From Streptomyces sp. HUAS 15-9 (GTDB lineage: Bacteria > Actinomycetota > Actinomycetes > Streptomycetales > Streptomycetaceae): 64,000 nucleotides of DNA. The position numbers and the translations under genes were made by a program. Location: the NCBI RefSeq assembly GCF_025642155.1, contig NZ_CP106798.1:4588001-4652000 (forward strand). The letters run 5' to 3'. Of the stretch, positions 8,716-16,861 are shown piece by piece. The notes beneath the pieces were generated by a model, which saw only the letters and a program-made list of their open reading frames with translations, did not search any database and was not told the origin of the DNA. Position 1 is the first letter of the stretch. Each line of letters begins with the position of its first letter.

Positions 8716-10449
8716 GGCGGCCGGCTCCACAGCCACCGGATGTACAGCACCTGCCACATGCACCCGAAGTGTGATTCCGCTCGGTGGCACCTTGCCGCCC
8801 GTGGCGAACCACGCGGCCAGCGAGGACGCGTACGCCGCCGGGTCGGCGTCCGCGCCCGGTTCGGCCGACAGCCGGAACGCACCGTGGTCGCGCACCCGGA
8901 CGGTGCACGTGTGCGGGCCCGATACGTACGCGGCGACCGGGCAGCGCGGATACCGGCGCAGTACCTCGGCGGTCCAGGCCTCCGGGGTTCCGAGCCGGGG
9001 GTCGTCCGGCTGCCCCTCACGCGTGATCACGTCGGCGGACTCCAGGCTGTCGGGGTCCAGGCTGTCCTCGTGGACGGCCAGGTGCGTGTTTCCGTCGGTC
9101 CGGTGCGGGCGCCCCGTGGAGCGTTCGATGATGACGTCCGTCCCCCGTACACGTGTCCATACGTGCAGGGGAGCCGTGCGCCGCGGTGGGTCGTACGCCG
9201 GCAGCGGCAGTGGCTCCAGGAGAGCGGGAGCGTCGGGCTCCGGGAGGTCCATCAACTTGTAGAAGTGCTGTCGCAGCAGAGCCGCCGAGGCGCCGGGCGC
9301 AGAGGTGGTGAACCCGGCCGGCTCGGCGAGCGGCCGGTGCCCGGTCAGCACCCGTTCGATCTGCTCCCGCAAGAGATCGTGCGCATCGAGACGCGGTGCG
9401 TCCCGCACGAACGACGCGAGCGGTGCCTCGGGATCCAGCCGGTCCTGCGCGGCGGCCGCCAGCATCACGGGGAGGCCCAGGGCCGCGGCGTAGTAGGAGA
9501 CCGCGCCGAAGTCACCCAGAACCACGTCCGCGGCCATGAGGGCCTGTCGCCAGGCATGCACGGGGTCGATCAAGGTGAGCCCGCCACGGCGCGCTCGGTC
9601 CAGCCAGGCACGGATCTGACCCGGGCCGTGCCCGTACCAGATGTTCGGGTGCAGGATCGCGGCCAGCCGGTACTCGTCGGCCGGCAACTCGGCCGTGAGG
9701 CGCGGCAGCAGACTCGGCAGTACGTCTTCCCTGCCTCCGTTCCCGAAGAAACCCTCCTGGTTCCAGGTGGAGTTCAGCACCACGAGCCGCTGGCCGGGGC
9801 GCACGCCCAGGGCTCGCCGGAACCGTTCACGGTAGGGGCGGGCCGCCAGCATGCGGTCGAAGCAAGGGTCCCCGGCGAATACCGCCGAACTCTCGGCCTC
9901 CGGGCACGCGCGGCGCAACCGCGCGAACTGCTCGGGGTGGGACAGGACGAGACCGTCCACGAACGGTTCGCCATCGACGAGGAGCCACTCCCGCGAAAGA
10001 CCGAACGTCGGCTCCCGGCTGCTCCCGGGTGCTCCCGGCTGCTCCCGGCTGCTCCCGGCTGCTCCCGGCTTTGCCAGTTTCTTACTGTAGCCGACACCAT
10101 GCGACAAAACGCTCAATTTGCCTTGCAGGGCGTGCAGTTGTCCCCCGAAACTGGCGGAGACCGCCAGGTCGACCGGTGTTGATCGGGCCTGCTCCCACGG
10201 CAGTACGGGGAGCTCCAGCTCAGCGAACAGCTCGGGGAGTCCCGCTCGGAACGCGGAAGACTCGGTGGAGGTCACGAGCAGCTGTACACGGAAGTCGTCA
10301 CGGAACAGGGGCAGAACGTCCAGGAGGCGTCCGGCGGAGGTGACGTTGTGCACCACCAGCAGTACCTTGCGACGGGTCGACCGGCTGGTCCACAGATGGG
10401 AGCCCTCGCCGACCGGCACCCTCACCGCCAAGGGATCAGCTGACCCCAC
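8686..10449 (-). CDS. CDP-glycerol glycerophosphotransferase-like protein with an in-frame 10-bp tandem repeat
   Basis: A 587-residue soluble protein starting at a GTG preceded by AGGAGG. The N-terminal half has a GT-B-like pattern (VLLVVHNVTSAGRLLDVLP, then SHGVGY). The middle carries FAGDPCFDRML, VVLNSTWNQEG, ILHPNIWYGHG and the DVVLGDFGAVSYYAAALG block. These features are typical of CDP-glycerol:polyglycerophosphate transferases and related actinobacterial proteins often misnamed as translation factors. About residues 127-146 are encoded by six copies of a 10-base unit, giving a ten-residue period (PGAAGSSREQ / PGAPGSSREP). A one-unit change would shift the frame. Role is probably wall polymer or glycan transfer, by inference. 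Confidence 0.7.
   Translation of the reverse strand: MGSADPLAVRVPVGEGSHLWTSRSTRRKVLLVVHNVTSAGRLLDVLPLFRDDFRVQLLVTSTESSAFRAGLPELFAELELPVLPWEQARSTPVDLAVSASFGGQLHALQGKLSVLSHGVGYSKKLAKPGAAGSSREQPGAPGSSREPTFGLSREWLLVDGEPFVDGLVLSHPEQFARLRRACPEAESSAVFAGDPCFDRMLAARPYRERFRRALGVRPGQRLVVLNSTWNQEGFFGNGGREDVLPSLLPRLTAELPADEYRLAAILHPNIWYGHGPGQIRAWLDRARRGGLTLIDPVHAWRQALMAADVVLGDFGAVSYYAAALGLPVMLAAAAQDRLDPEAPLASFVRDAPRLDAHDLLREQIERVLTGHRPLAEPAGFTTSAPGASAALLRQHFYKLMDLPEPDAPALLEPLPLPAYDPPRRTAPLHVWTRVRGTDVIIERSTGRPHRTDGNTHLAVHEDSLDPDSLESADVITREGQPDDPRLGTPEAWTAEVLRRYPRCPVAAYVSGPHTCTVRVRDHGAFRLSAEPGADADPAAYASSLAAWFATGGKVPPSGITLRVHVAGAVHPVAVEPAALPGDLAAQP
10011..10070. repeat. Six tandem copies of a 10-bp unit inside a coding region
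   Basis: Unit GCTCCCGGCT repeated six times head to tail, with one base pair of variation in copy two (GCTCCCGGGT). It lies within the glycerophosphotransferase-like gene. Ten is not a multiple of three, so every gain or loss of one or two units changes the reading frame downstream, while three units add or remove ten residues. Confidence 0.95.
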
Positions 10450-10527
10450 CCGCCACCTCCTGCTGACTGCGCAGCGTTCTCGCCACCCCGGATCACCCTA
10501 GCTGTGTTCTTCAGCGGCGTAAGAGCC

Positions 10528-11050
10528 TCATGGAGGCGTTCCGTCCGACTCGGTCAGGGTGGCCGCACCGCGGCCGATCGTCATGGACCAGCGCACGGCC
10601 GAGGGCGCCTCGACGGCTACGACGCCCCCACGATCCACCCCGCCGACGACCACTTGGTTGTTACGTGGTGCTGACCTCTCCGGCGAGGCAGTTCAGGACG
10701 AAGGAGACATGCACGGATCGCACCGCAACCTCGATCTTCCCGGCACCTTGGCAACGCACCGCGACGATCAGAGCCTCCCCCTTCTTGCCCTTGCTGAATT
10801 CGATGCTCGCGTTCCCGCCGGTCACCTTCTGACGGCCGGCGAGCGTCTCGTCGTCGTCCAGCTCCGGTGGCTTCTGTACCGGGGGCTGTCTGATGCTCGG
10901 GCCCGTCGTCACCGCTGCCGAACCCGGCTCGGACGAACGCGTGGGCTGGGAAGGCCCCTTGGCACCGGAACGATCCGAAGTGCACGCGGCAACAGGGAAG
11001 AGCACTACGGCACAGGCGATGCGCGGTCCTGTGAAGGTTCGGCGGGCCAC
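10528..11050 (-). pseudogene. Secreted lipoprotein gene with one frameshift near 10663
   Basis: It begins at the GTG at 11050 with GGGAGGA five bases upstream. The product has a signal peptide and lipobox (…FPVAAC, Cys about residue 23), a Ser/Pro/Thr-rich linker, and a C-terminal domain starting near QKVTGGNASIEF. The frame stops at a TAA at 10661-10663, just after NCLAGEVSTT. In the next frame the sequence stays open for 44 more codons and encodes a continuation that fits the same domain (NNQVVVGGVDRGG…, then …RWSMTIGRGAATL) up to a TGA at 10528-10530. This implies a one-base indel. Either the gene is newly broken or there is an assembly error. Function unknown. Confidence 0.65.
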
Positions 11051-11300
11051 GTCAGTCCTCCCAGATGGCCCAGCCGACACGATGCGGCGTGTTGTGTTGC
11101 ATCTGCACAGGCATCGCACAGTGCGGAGGCGGGCCGGCGACTTGCCGCCCTCATGCCGGTGTCCTCGTGTGTCGTGTGCCGCCAGTCGAGGGTGAGGTCG
11201 CCGACGGCTGGGTGACGTTTGAGCATGCAGGTGCGCTGGATACCGCGGGCCGGTCTGTGTGCTGTGCCTGAGCCATGTCAATGTGAACCGAGGGATCAGA

Positions 11301-12626
11301 GTGGCACTGCGGGCAGCTCGTCATCGGCGTTCCTGGAAGCGTCGTTTCCTCGCCGGGGCCTCTGCCGCTGCGGCGGCCGGGCTCGCGGTCACCGCGACGA
11401 TGGCGATCAACGCCGAGGCGGCGTGGACGTCGTCGTGGAACGTCTCGGCGTCCGGCTGGTCCGCCGCCGACTCGCCCCAGGTCTCCGTCGACCGCCAGGG
11501 CGACGCCCTGCTGGCCTGGACGGCCGGCGACATGTCGACGACGTACTCCTACCAGCGGGTCCAGACTCGGGTGCAGTACGCGAGCGGCACCAAGGGGGCG
11601 ATCCGCACCCTGTCGCCGGACGGCGCCGCGGTGTCCTGGCCGGAGACCGCCTCTGACGACACCGGGGACTCGGCCGTGGTCTGGCAGCAGGACAGCCAGG
11701 TTGTGGGCCGGCGGGTCGCCGCCTCCGGCAGCCTCGTCGGACCGCTCCAGAAGCTCTCCACGTCGGCCCCCGCGACCACCCCGGTCGTCGCGGTGACGCC
11801 GGGCGGCACCGCGATGGCGGCCTGGGCGGAGATCCGTGACGGCAGCTGGTACGCGGTCGCCCGGCGCATCAAGCTCGACGGCACGGTCGGCGCGCCCATC
11901 ACCCTCGGCTCGGGCTCGGCCGAGAAGCCGGCCATCGGTGTCGACCGGAACGGCCAGTTCGTCGTGGCCTGGGCACGGGCCTCGGACGTCGTGGCCAGGC
12001 GGATCACCTCGACATCCGTCTCCGCCACGAAGGTGCTCACGACGCCGATCGCGTCGTACGGCGGTTTCGGCATGGTGCGGGTCGGGGTGGACCGAGACGG
12101 CGACGCGGTCATCAGTTACCACTCGGGCGGTGGCGCCGTCGCGCAGGTCTGGGCCTCCCGCTGGAGCCGCACCGGCACCCTGGCGGCTCCGCTGCGCATC
12201 TCGGCCGCAGCGGACAACGCGGGCTTCCACCATGCGCTCGCAACCGACCTCGACGGCGACTCGATGATCGTGTGGACCCGCTACGCCAACGGCAAGCTGG
12301 AACTGCTCGGCCGTCGGCTGTCCGCGGGCGGCACCCGGGGCGCCGTCACCACCCTCGGCCTCGGCGACCGGCCCGACCTGGCCCTCGACGACGACGGCGA
12401 CGGCATGCTGGTCTTCCACACGGTCGTGGCCAAGTCGACGCCTCCGTACAGCTACACCAAGACCAGCGCCCGCTTGGTCAGCCGCTCCGGAACGTTCGGC
12501 GCGACGAAGACACTCACCTCGGACGGTCGCGTCCCCCAGGTCGACACCGCCCCGAGCGCCAGGTTCACGGTGGTCTGGCAGCAGGAGAGCTTCCCCTACC
12601 CGATCAAGTCCGTCACCGGACCCTGA
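11301..12626 (+). CDS. Secreted beta-propeller-like repeat protein
   Basis: A 441-residue exported protein. I chose the GTG at 11301, which has GAGGGA 5 bases upstream. A long signal peptide (basic start, Ala-rich core, end near AINAEAAW) is followed by about eight repeats of 45-50 residues. Each repeat contains a short acidic turn followed by two strands, for example VSVDRQGDALLAWT, IGVDRNGQFVVAWA, VGVDRDGDAVISYH and LATDLDGDSMIVWT. This Asp-x-Asp/Asn-Gly pattern suggests a seven- or eight-bladed propeller with possible calcium sites. No catalytic residues are recognisable. It lies just ahead of another exported protein gene in the same direction (66-base gap). Confidence 0.75.
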   Translation: MALRAARHRRSWKRRFLAGASAAAAAGLAVTATMAINAEAAWTSSWNVSASGWSAADSPQVSVDRQGDALLAWTAGDMSTTYSYQRVQTRVQYASGTKGAIRTLSPDGAAVSWPETASDDTGDSAVVWQQDSQVVGRRVAASGSLVGPLQKLSTSAPATTPVVAVTPGGTAMAAWAEIRDGSWYAVARRIKLDGTVGAPITLGSGSAEKPAIGVDRNGQFVVAWARASDVVARRITSTSVSATKVLTTPIASYGGFGMVRVGVDRDGDAVISYHSGGGAVAQVWASRWSRTGTLAAPLRISAAADNAGFHHALATDLDGDSMIVWTRYANGKLELLGRRLSAGGTRGAVTTLGLGDRPDLALDDDGDGMLVFHTVVAKSTPPYSYTKTSARLVSRSGTFGATKTLTSDGRVPQVDTAPSARFTVVWQQESFPYPIKSVTGP

Positions 12627-12691
12627 CCGGCATCAACTGCCCCGCCGTGCCCCTTCGGCGGCTTCTACTCATCGCTCCGTGAAGGAGATAC

Positions 12692-13480
12692 ATGCGCAAG
12701 CGCGCTGCCTTTGCCGTAATCACTGCCGTCGCCGGAGTGGCAGGCTTCGCCGTCCCTGGTGCCTACGCGGACGACAACGTGGGCGACATCCAGGTCGACA
12801 GCGTCGTCGTCAACGGCGGTAAGAACATCGTGGTCGACACGGCTGACAAGACGATCACGGTCTCGGCGACCGCCACCGACCCGTCGGGCATCTGGGACGC
12901 GGACTTCTACCTGTGGCGGGGCCCGGACGGTACCGACCCCTACTTCAGCGCCGACAGCTTCATCGAGCCCAACGAGAAGACCACCCCGGCGGACTGCGTC
13001 GCCTCCAGCAGTACGACGTCGACCTGCTCGAAGACCTTCACCTTCGAACCGGACTGGTGGCTCACGAACGCCGACGCCGGCACCTGGAAGGTCGAAGTCC
13101 AGGTGTCGGCCAACGACGGCAGCTACACCGACCGGTGGGCCTACACCACCACCCGCCTCCAGCGGCACTCCAAGCTGACCGCCAACGCGAGTCCTGAGCC
13201 GATCGCCAAGGGCAAAACGCTCACCATCACCGGCAAGCTCACCCGGGCCAACTGGGACACGCTCGATTACCGGGGCTATGCCAACCAGCCGGTCAAGCTC
13301 CAGTTCCGCAAGGCCGGTACTACGACCTACACCACCATCAAGACCGTGTACACCTCCAGCACCGGCAACCTGACGACCTCGGCCCCCGCGTCCGAAGACG
13401 GCTACTGGCGCTGGGACTTCGCAGGCACCTCCACCACCCCGGCCGTCAAGGCAACCGGCGACTTCGTGGACGTGCAATAA
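12692..13480 (+). CDS. Secreted protein with Ig-like/calcium-dependent beta domains, function unknown
   Basis: A 262-residue protein with a strong GAAGGAG ribosome binding site, a signal peptide cleaved near GAYADDN, and no membrane anchor. The first domain (about 30-150) is a beta-sandwich with an internal Cys pair. The second (about 155-262, from HSKLTANASPEPI) resembles the short exported beta domains that begin with a KGKTLTITGKLTRA-type strand in many Streptomyces proteins. Together with the upstream propeller protein it probably forms a secreted pair. No enzymatic motif is visible. Confidence 0.75.
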   Translation: MRKRAAFAVITAVAGVAGFAVPGAYADDNVGDIQVDSVVVNGGKNIVVDTADKTITVSATATDPSGIWDADFYLWRGPDGTDPYFSADSFIEPNEKTTPADCVASSSTTSTCSKTFTFEPDWWLTNADAGTWKVEVQVSANDGSYTDRWAYTTTRLQRHSKLTANASPEPIAKGKTLTITGKLTRANWDTLDYRGYANQPVKLQFRKAGTTTYTTIKTVYTSSTGNLTTSAPASEDGYWRWDFAGTSTTPAVKATGDFVDVQ

Positions 13481-13787
13481 CCCGAACACCGTCGTCGGTC
13501 TCCCGTTCGTGGTGACCTTGCGGTACTACCTGGCCCACGAAGAGGCAGGCGGCTCTGCTGTCTCCACGGGCAGTAAAGGCGGCGTATCTACAACCGCGCG
13601 CAGTCGGCGCGGTGATCTACGTCGCTTCGACCTGCGTCCCTGTGATGTTCATCGGCCGGGGTGCGCTGGGCAGGTGACCGCTCGCCCCCGCCAGGGCCGC
13701 ATGCACCGGACCGGCGGGTGCGTGCGGCCCTGCGGCATGCGGTGACCGGGCCGTCAGCCGTCCAACGGAGGCTTCTGCGGCCGTGGT

Positions 13788-14172
13788 TCAGTCGTCCGAC
13801 TCTTTGCCCTTCTTCTTGCCGTACTTGCCCTTCCCCTCGTCGCGCTCTCCGTCGTCCCCATGGTCTTCCGGCGCCGGTGTTGTCGCGGACGGGGCCGCAG
13901 CCGTCGGTGAGGCGGAAGGGGTGGCGTCGGCGGGCGCGCCGACCGGTCAGGGGCGCGTGTCTCCCTGCAGTTCCACCGGCATCAGCCACGCTTTCGGGCT
14001 TGTCGTCAACCACAACAAGCGGCGACGGCGGGCCCGTGACGACGGTGTGGTAGCCATCCGCTTGGAAAGCTGCGATCGCCGCTGGGCGGCATCGGGCACT
14101 TCGTGAGGACCAATGTTCCACGCCGTTTGCCTGGGCGACGGTCTCGGGTCGCGGCCCGGAATCACCCGCCAT
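13788..14172 (-). pseudogene. Decayed gene with a Lys-rich C-terminus
   Basis: Three pieces in two frames read like one protein. A first piece includes AFQADGYHTVVTGPPSPL and VVVDDKP. A shifted frame then gives AWLMPVELQGDTRP and a stop (13947-13949). The same frame continues past the stop with a Pro/Ala/Thr linker and ends KGKYGKKKGKESDD before a TGA at 13788-13790. The combination of a frame change and an internal stop suggests a degenerate gene. The protein family is not known to me, and chance open sequence cannot be excluded. Confidence 0.35.
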
Positions 14173-14351
14173 AGCCTGTCAGTAAGGCTTCGTGCGCCGT
14201 AACAGTACTGTCGGCTTTGACAGATACCTCAACACGGGCAGAAGCCCGTTCCTCCCCCGCACAGGTCCAGTCAAGCAATGGGAACGGGTCACTCGGCCGA
14301 GCCGGTGACGGCTTGTAGCTGGCGTCCTGTTTCCCGGTCAAGGAGGAAGCC

Positions 14352-14687
14352 ATGCATGCGAAGCGACTGTGTGTCCTCCTCGCAACCCCGGTGGCTGCCA
14401 CCGCACTTCTGCTCCCGTTGCCGGCGAACGCGCAGGCGCTCACGGCACAGTCTGTTCCGACGGCGGTCGCGGAGCCCAGCTCGCCAAGAATCAGCCCTTA
14501 CGACCAGGGCTACAAGGACGGATACCGGGACGGCCTGGCATATGCCCGCGACTGCATCCGCGGCGACACCCGTGGACGGAGCGGTAAGCCTGGGGCGTCC
14601 GCCGAGTACAACCGTGGCTATGTCGCCGGCGTCATCGCGGCCTACCGCTACGTCCACCGCACCTATTGCGGATTCGGGCCCCGCTGA
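14352..14687 (+). CDS. Small secreted protein with YxxGY repeats
   Basis: A 111-residue protein with an ideal AAGGAGGA ribosome binding site and a clear signal peptide ending near LPANAQA. The mature part contains two copies of a Tyr/Gly motif, YDQGYKDGYRDGL and YNRGYVAGVIAAY, and two Cys that may form a disulfide. Motifs of this GYxxG type occur in small exported proteins that pack as helical hairpins. Function unknown. It lies 170 bases left of the IS701 insertion. Confidence 0.75.
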   Translation: MHAKRLCVLLATPVAATALLLPLPANAQALTAQSVPTAVAEPSSPRISPYDQGYKDGYRDGLAYARDCIRGDTRGRSGKPGASAEYNRGYVAGVIAAYRYVHRTYCGFGPR

Positions 14688-14857
14688 CTGGGAAGGGCTG
14701 CGGCACGTTTGCAGTGCCCCTTGCCGGCCCGAGGTTCTGACCTGAGCCCGCACCTCGATCTGGCGGGGCATCGGTCTGGAGGCAGTGGGGTTGGGGGGCG
14801 TGGTCATGCTTGGCGGGTGTCGGCCTGGTCCTGGTGCTTGGGGGAGCCCTCCGAGCC

Positions 14858-14861
14858 CTAG
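14858..14861. repeat. Target-site duplication CTAG (left) of the IS701 insertion
   Basis: CTAG sits directly outside the left inverted repeat, and an identical CTAG lies at 16300-16303 outside the right one. IS701-family elements are known to duplicate a 4-bp CTAG-like target, which supports a true transposition event here. Confidence 0.8.
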
Positions 14862-16299
14862 TAGGGCTTGGTCATCTTGCTATCGGTGCGGGTATGTCGC
14901 GGCGGCAGGTGGGGCAGGCGCCGGTCCAGAGGGCGAGGAGTGTCTGCAGTTCACGGACGATCTGGTAGAGACTCAGACCGCCGCTGTGTCTTTTGGGGCG
15001 CGAGCCATGCGCCTGAGGGTGCAGAAGGCATGGGCGGCGGAGACGAGGGTGACATGGTGGTGCCAGCCGCCCCAGGTGCGGCCTTCGAAGTGGGCAAGTC
15101 CCAGGGCCTGTTTCATCTCCCGGTAGTCGTGCTCGATGCGCCAGCGCAGCTTGGTCAGCCGCACCAGGGTGGCCAGTGGCATGCCGGAGGGCAGGCTGGA
15201 CAGCCAGAACTGCACCGGCTCGCTCTCGGTGGCGGGCCATTCGGCCAGCAGCCAGCGTTCAGGCAGCTCGGGAGCGTCCGTGGTCTTGCGTAGGCCCCGT
15301 CCGGCGGGCCGGACCCTGAGGGCGACGAACCGCGAGTACATGCGCTTGAAGCCGTTTCGGCCCGTGCCCGGCCGGGAGCCTACCCGCCAGGAAACCGGCC
15401 GTGCAGCCGCCCGGTACCGCGATGACCAGGTCTTTCACCGTCTGCGCAGGGTCGGGGTACTGCGCTTTCGGTGCCGGCCGGTGCCCGCGTAGGGGGCTGG
15501 ACGGGCCGGGCGTCGGCCGGATGGGCGGTGTGGCGGCAGGAGATCCCGACCGCATAGGGCAGGCTGCGTTCCTCCAGCCCCAGACGGAAGGCGGCGGCAT
15601 CGCCGTATCCGGCATCCGCCACGACCAAGGGGACATCGACGCCCCACGACCGGGTTTCGTCGATCATGTCCAGGGCCAGCTGCCACTTCTCCACATGCCC
15701 CACCTGGGCGGGGATGCCGCAACGGCCGCGGCGGGCGACCTTGGCCGCATCCGCCTGTCCAGAGGCCGGATCCCATGAAGCGGGCACGAACAGCCGCCAG
15801 TTCACTGCGGCCGAGGCCTGCTCACGGGCCAGGTGCAGCGACACTCCCACCTGGCAGTTGGTGACCTTGCCCGCGGTGCCGGTGTACTGCCGCGACACAC
15901 ACGCAGACGCGTCCCCGTCCTTGAGGAAGCCGGTGTCGTCAACGATCAGCGCCTCCGGACCGATCGCCTCGTGCATCCTCCAGGCCAGCCGGGCCCGCAC
16001 ATGCGCCGGATCCCACGGGCTGGAGGTGATGAAGTGCGCCAGCGCCTGCCGGTTGCCGTCCTCGCCGAGGCGGGCTGCCATCGGCTCCACCGACTTACGC
16101 CGCCCGTCCAGCAGCAGCCCTCGCACATACGCCTGTCCCCACCGCCGCTGGTCCGCACGGAAGAACCCGTCGAACAACTCCGCCGCGAACGCCTCCAGGT
16201 CCCCCCGGGCCTCGGTCATCTCCTCAGGTGTCACACCACGACAACGCCACCCACGAGGCAACAGACACGCCACTCAGGAGTGAAGATGACCAAGCCCTA
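14862..16299 (-). mobile_element. IS701-family insertion sequence, structurally complete, transposase inactivated
   Basis: A 1438-bp element bounded by 17-bp perfect terminal inverted repeats (TAGGGCTTGGTCATCTT at 14862-14878 and its complement at 16283-16299) and flanked by CTAG on both sides. It contains one transposase gene on the minus strand, broken by several frameshifts. The perfect ends and target duplication mean that the insertion has not been rearranged, even though the gene has decayed. Confidence 0.9.
14872..16234 (-). pseudogene. IS701-family DDE transposase, at least three frameshifts
   Basis: Reading from the GTG at 16234 (VTPEEMTEARG), the first frame carries the first catalytic Asp in IVDDTGFLKDG and the second in VVADAGYGDAA, and is intact to about 15550 (YAVGISCRHTAHPADA). 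The match then moves through other frames: YAGTGR, then KAQYPDPAQTVKDLVIAV, then RPVSWRVGSRPG through MYSRFVALRVRPAGR. This last stretch includes the catalytic Glu region RWRIEHDYREMKQ. Near 14985 it moves again to SLYQIVRELQTLLALW. The order matches a single IS701 transposase. It cannot make a functional enzyme as it stands. Confidence 0.85.
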
Positions 16300-16303
16300 C
16301 TAG
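16300..16303. repeat. Target-site duplication CTAG (right) of the IS701 insertion
   Basis: Partner of the CTAG at 14858-14861, directly outside the right inverted repeat. Confidence 0.8.
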
Positions 16304-16340
16304 TGGTGCGCTAGTCCACTCACGGGTCTAGACAACAAGG

Positions 16341-16368
16341 AACCCCCGGGCCTCTGGCCTGGGGGTTT
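16341..16368 (-). terminator. Terminator following tRNA-Gly 3' fragment A
   Basis: A near-perfect hairpin, AACCCCCGGGCC then a 3-base loop then GGCCTGGGGGTT. It lies immediately downstream (minus strand) of the displaced tRNA 3' half. The same layout recurs at 19784-19810 and 23013-23039. Confidence 0.7.
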
Positions 16369-16372
16369 CACA

Positions 16373-16417
16373 TGGAGCGGGTGACGAGAATCGAACTCGC
16401 GCTCTCAGCCTGGGAAG
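16373..16417 (-). other. Displaced 3' half of tRNA-Gly (attachment-site copy A)
   Basis: About 38 bases identical to the 3' half of the intact tRNA-Gly gene at 23046-23119, from the encoded CCA through the T-arm and variable region into the anticodon stem, then diverging. This is the footprint left when a site-specific element integrates into a tRNA 3' end. As the left-most copy, it is probably the original chromosomal 3' end. Confidence 0.75.
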
Positions 16418-16861
16418 CGACGGCGCTTGGCCGATGGAACGGCCGCTGACCTGTGCGGATTCGTTGTGCTGGCGTCGTTGCACAGGGGCCGAGCGCCCGT
16501 AGTTGACCGTGGGTGTCCGCACTTACGGGCACGGATGGGGCACGTGCGCACCCTCGAAGCGCCGGGCCGTGGTCCCCCCGCAGGGGTGTCGTGGGTGGGC
16601 CGGCGCCTGCCCGCAGTAACCGTGGAAGGCGCACTGGGCGGGGCTCCGGGACGGTTGGCACCCAGGCGTGTGCCGACGCCGTTGTCACCACCCTCGGGCC
16701 GGGGACGGCGAGGTTGCGGAGCTCGCCCAAGGGTCCAAGTATGGGTTCAGGGAACAGCGACAGGGCATGTCGGAAGGCACGTCCCGGGAGGACATGAGAG
16801 CCATGACGTTTCCTGCCCCCCGGTCCGCCGGCCGTCGCAGCACAAGGCGCACTCGACAGGC

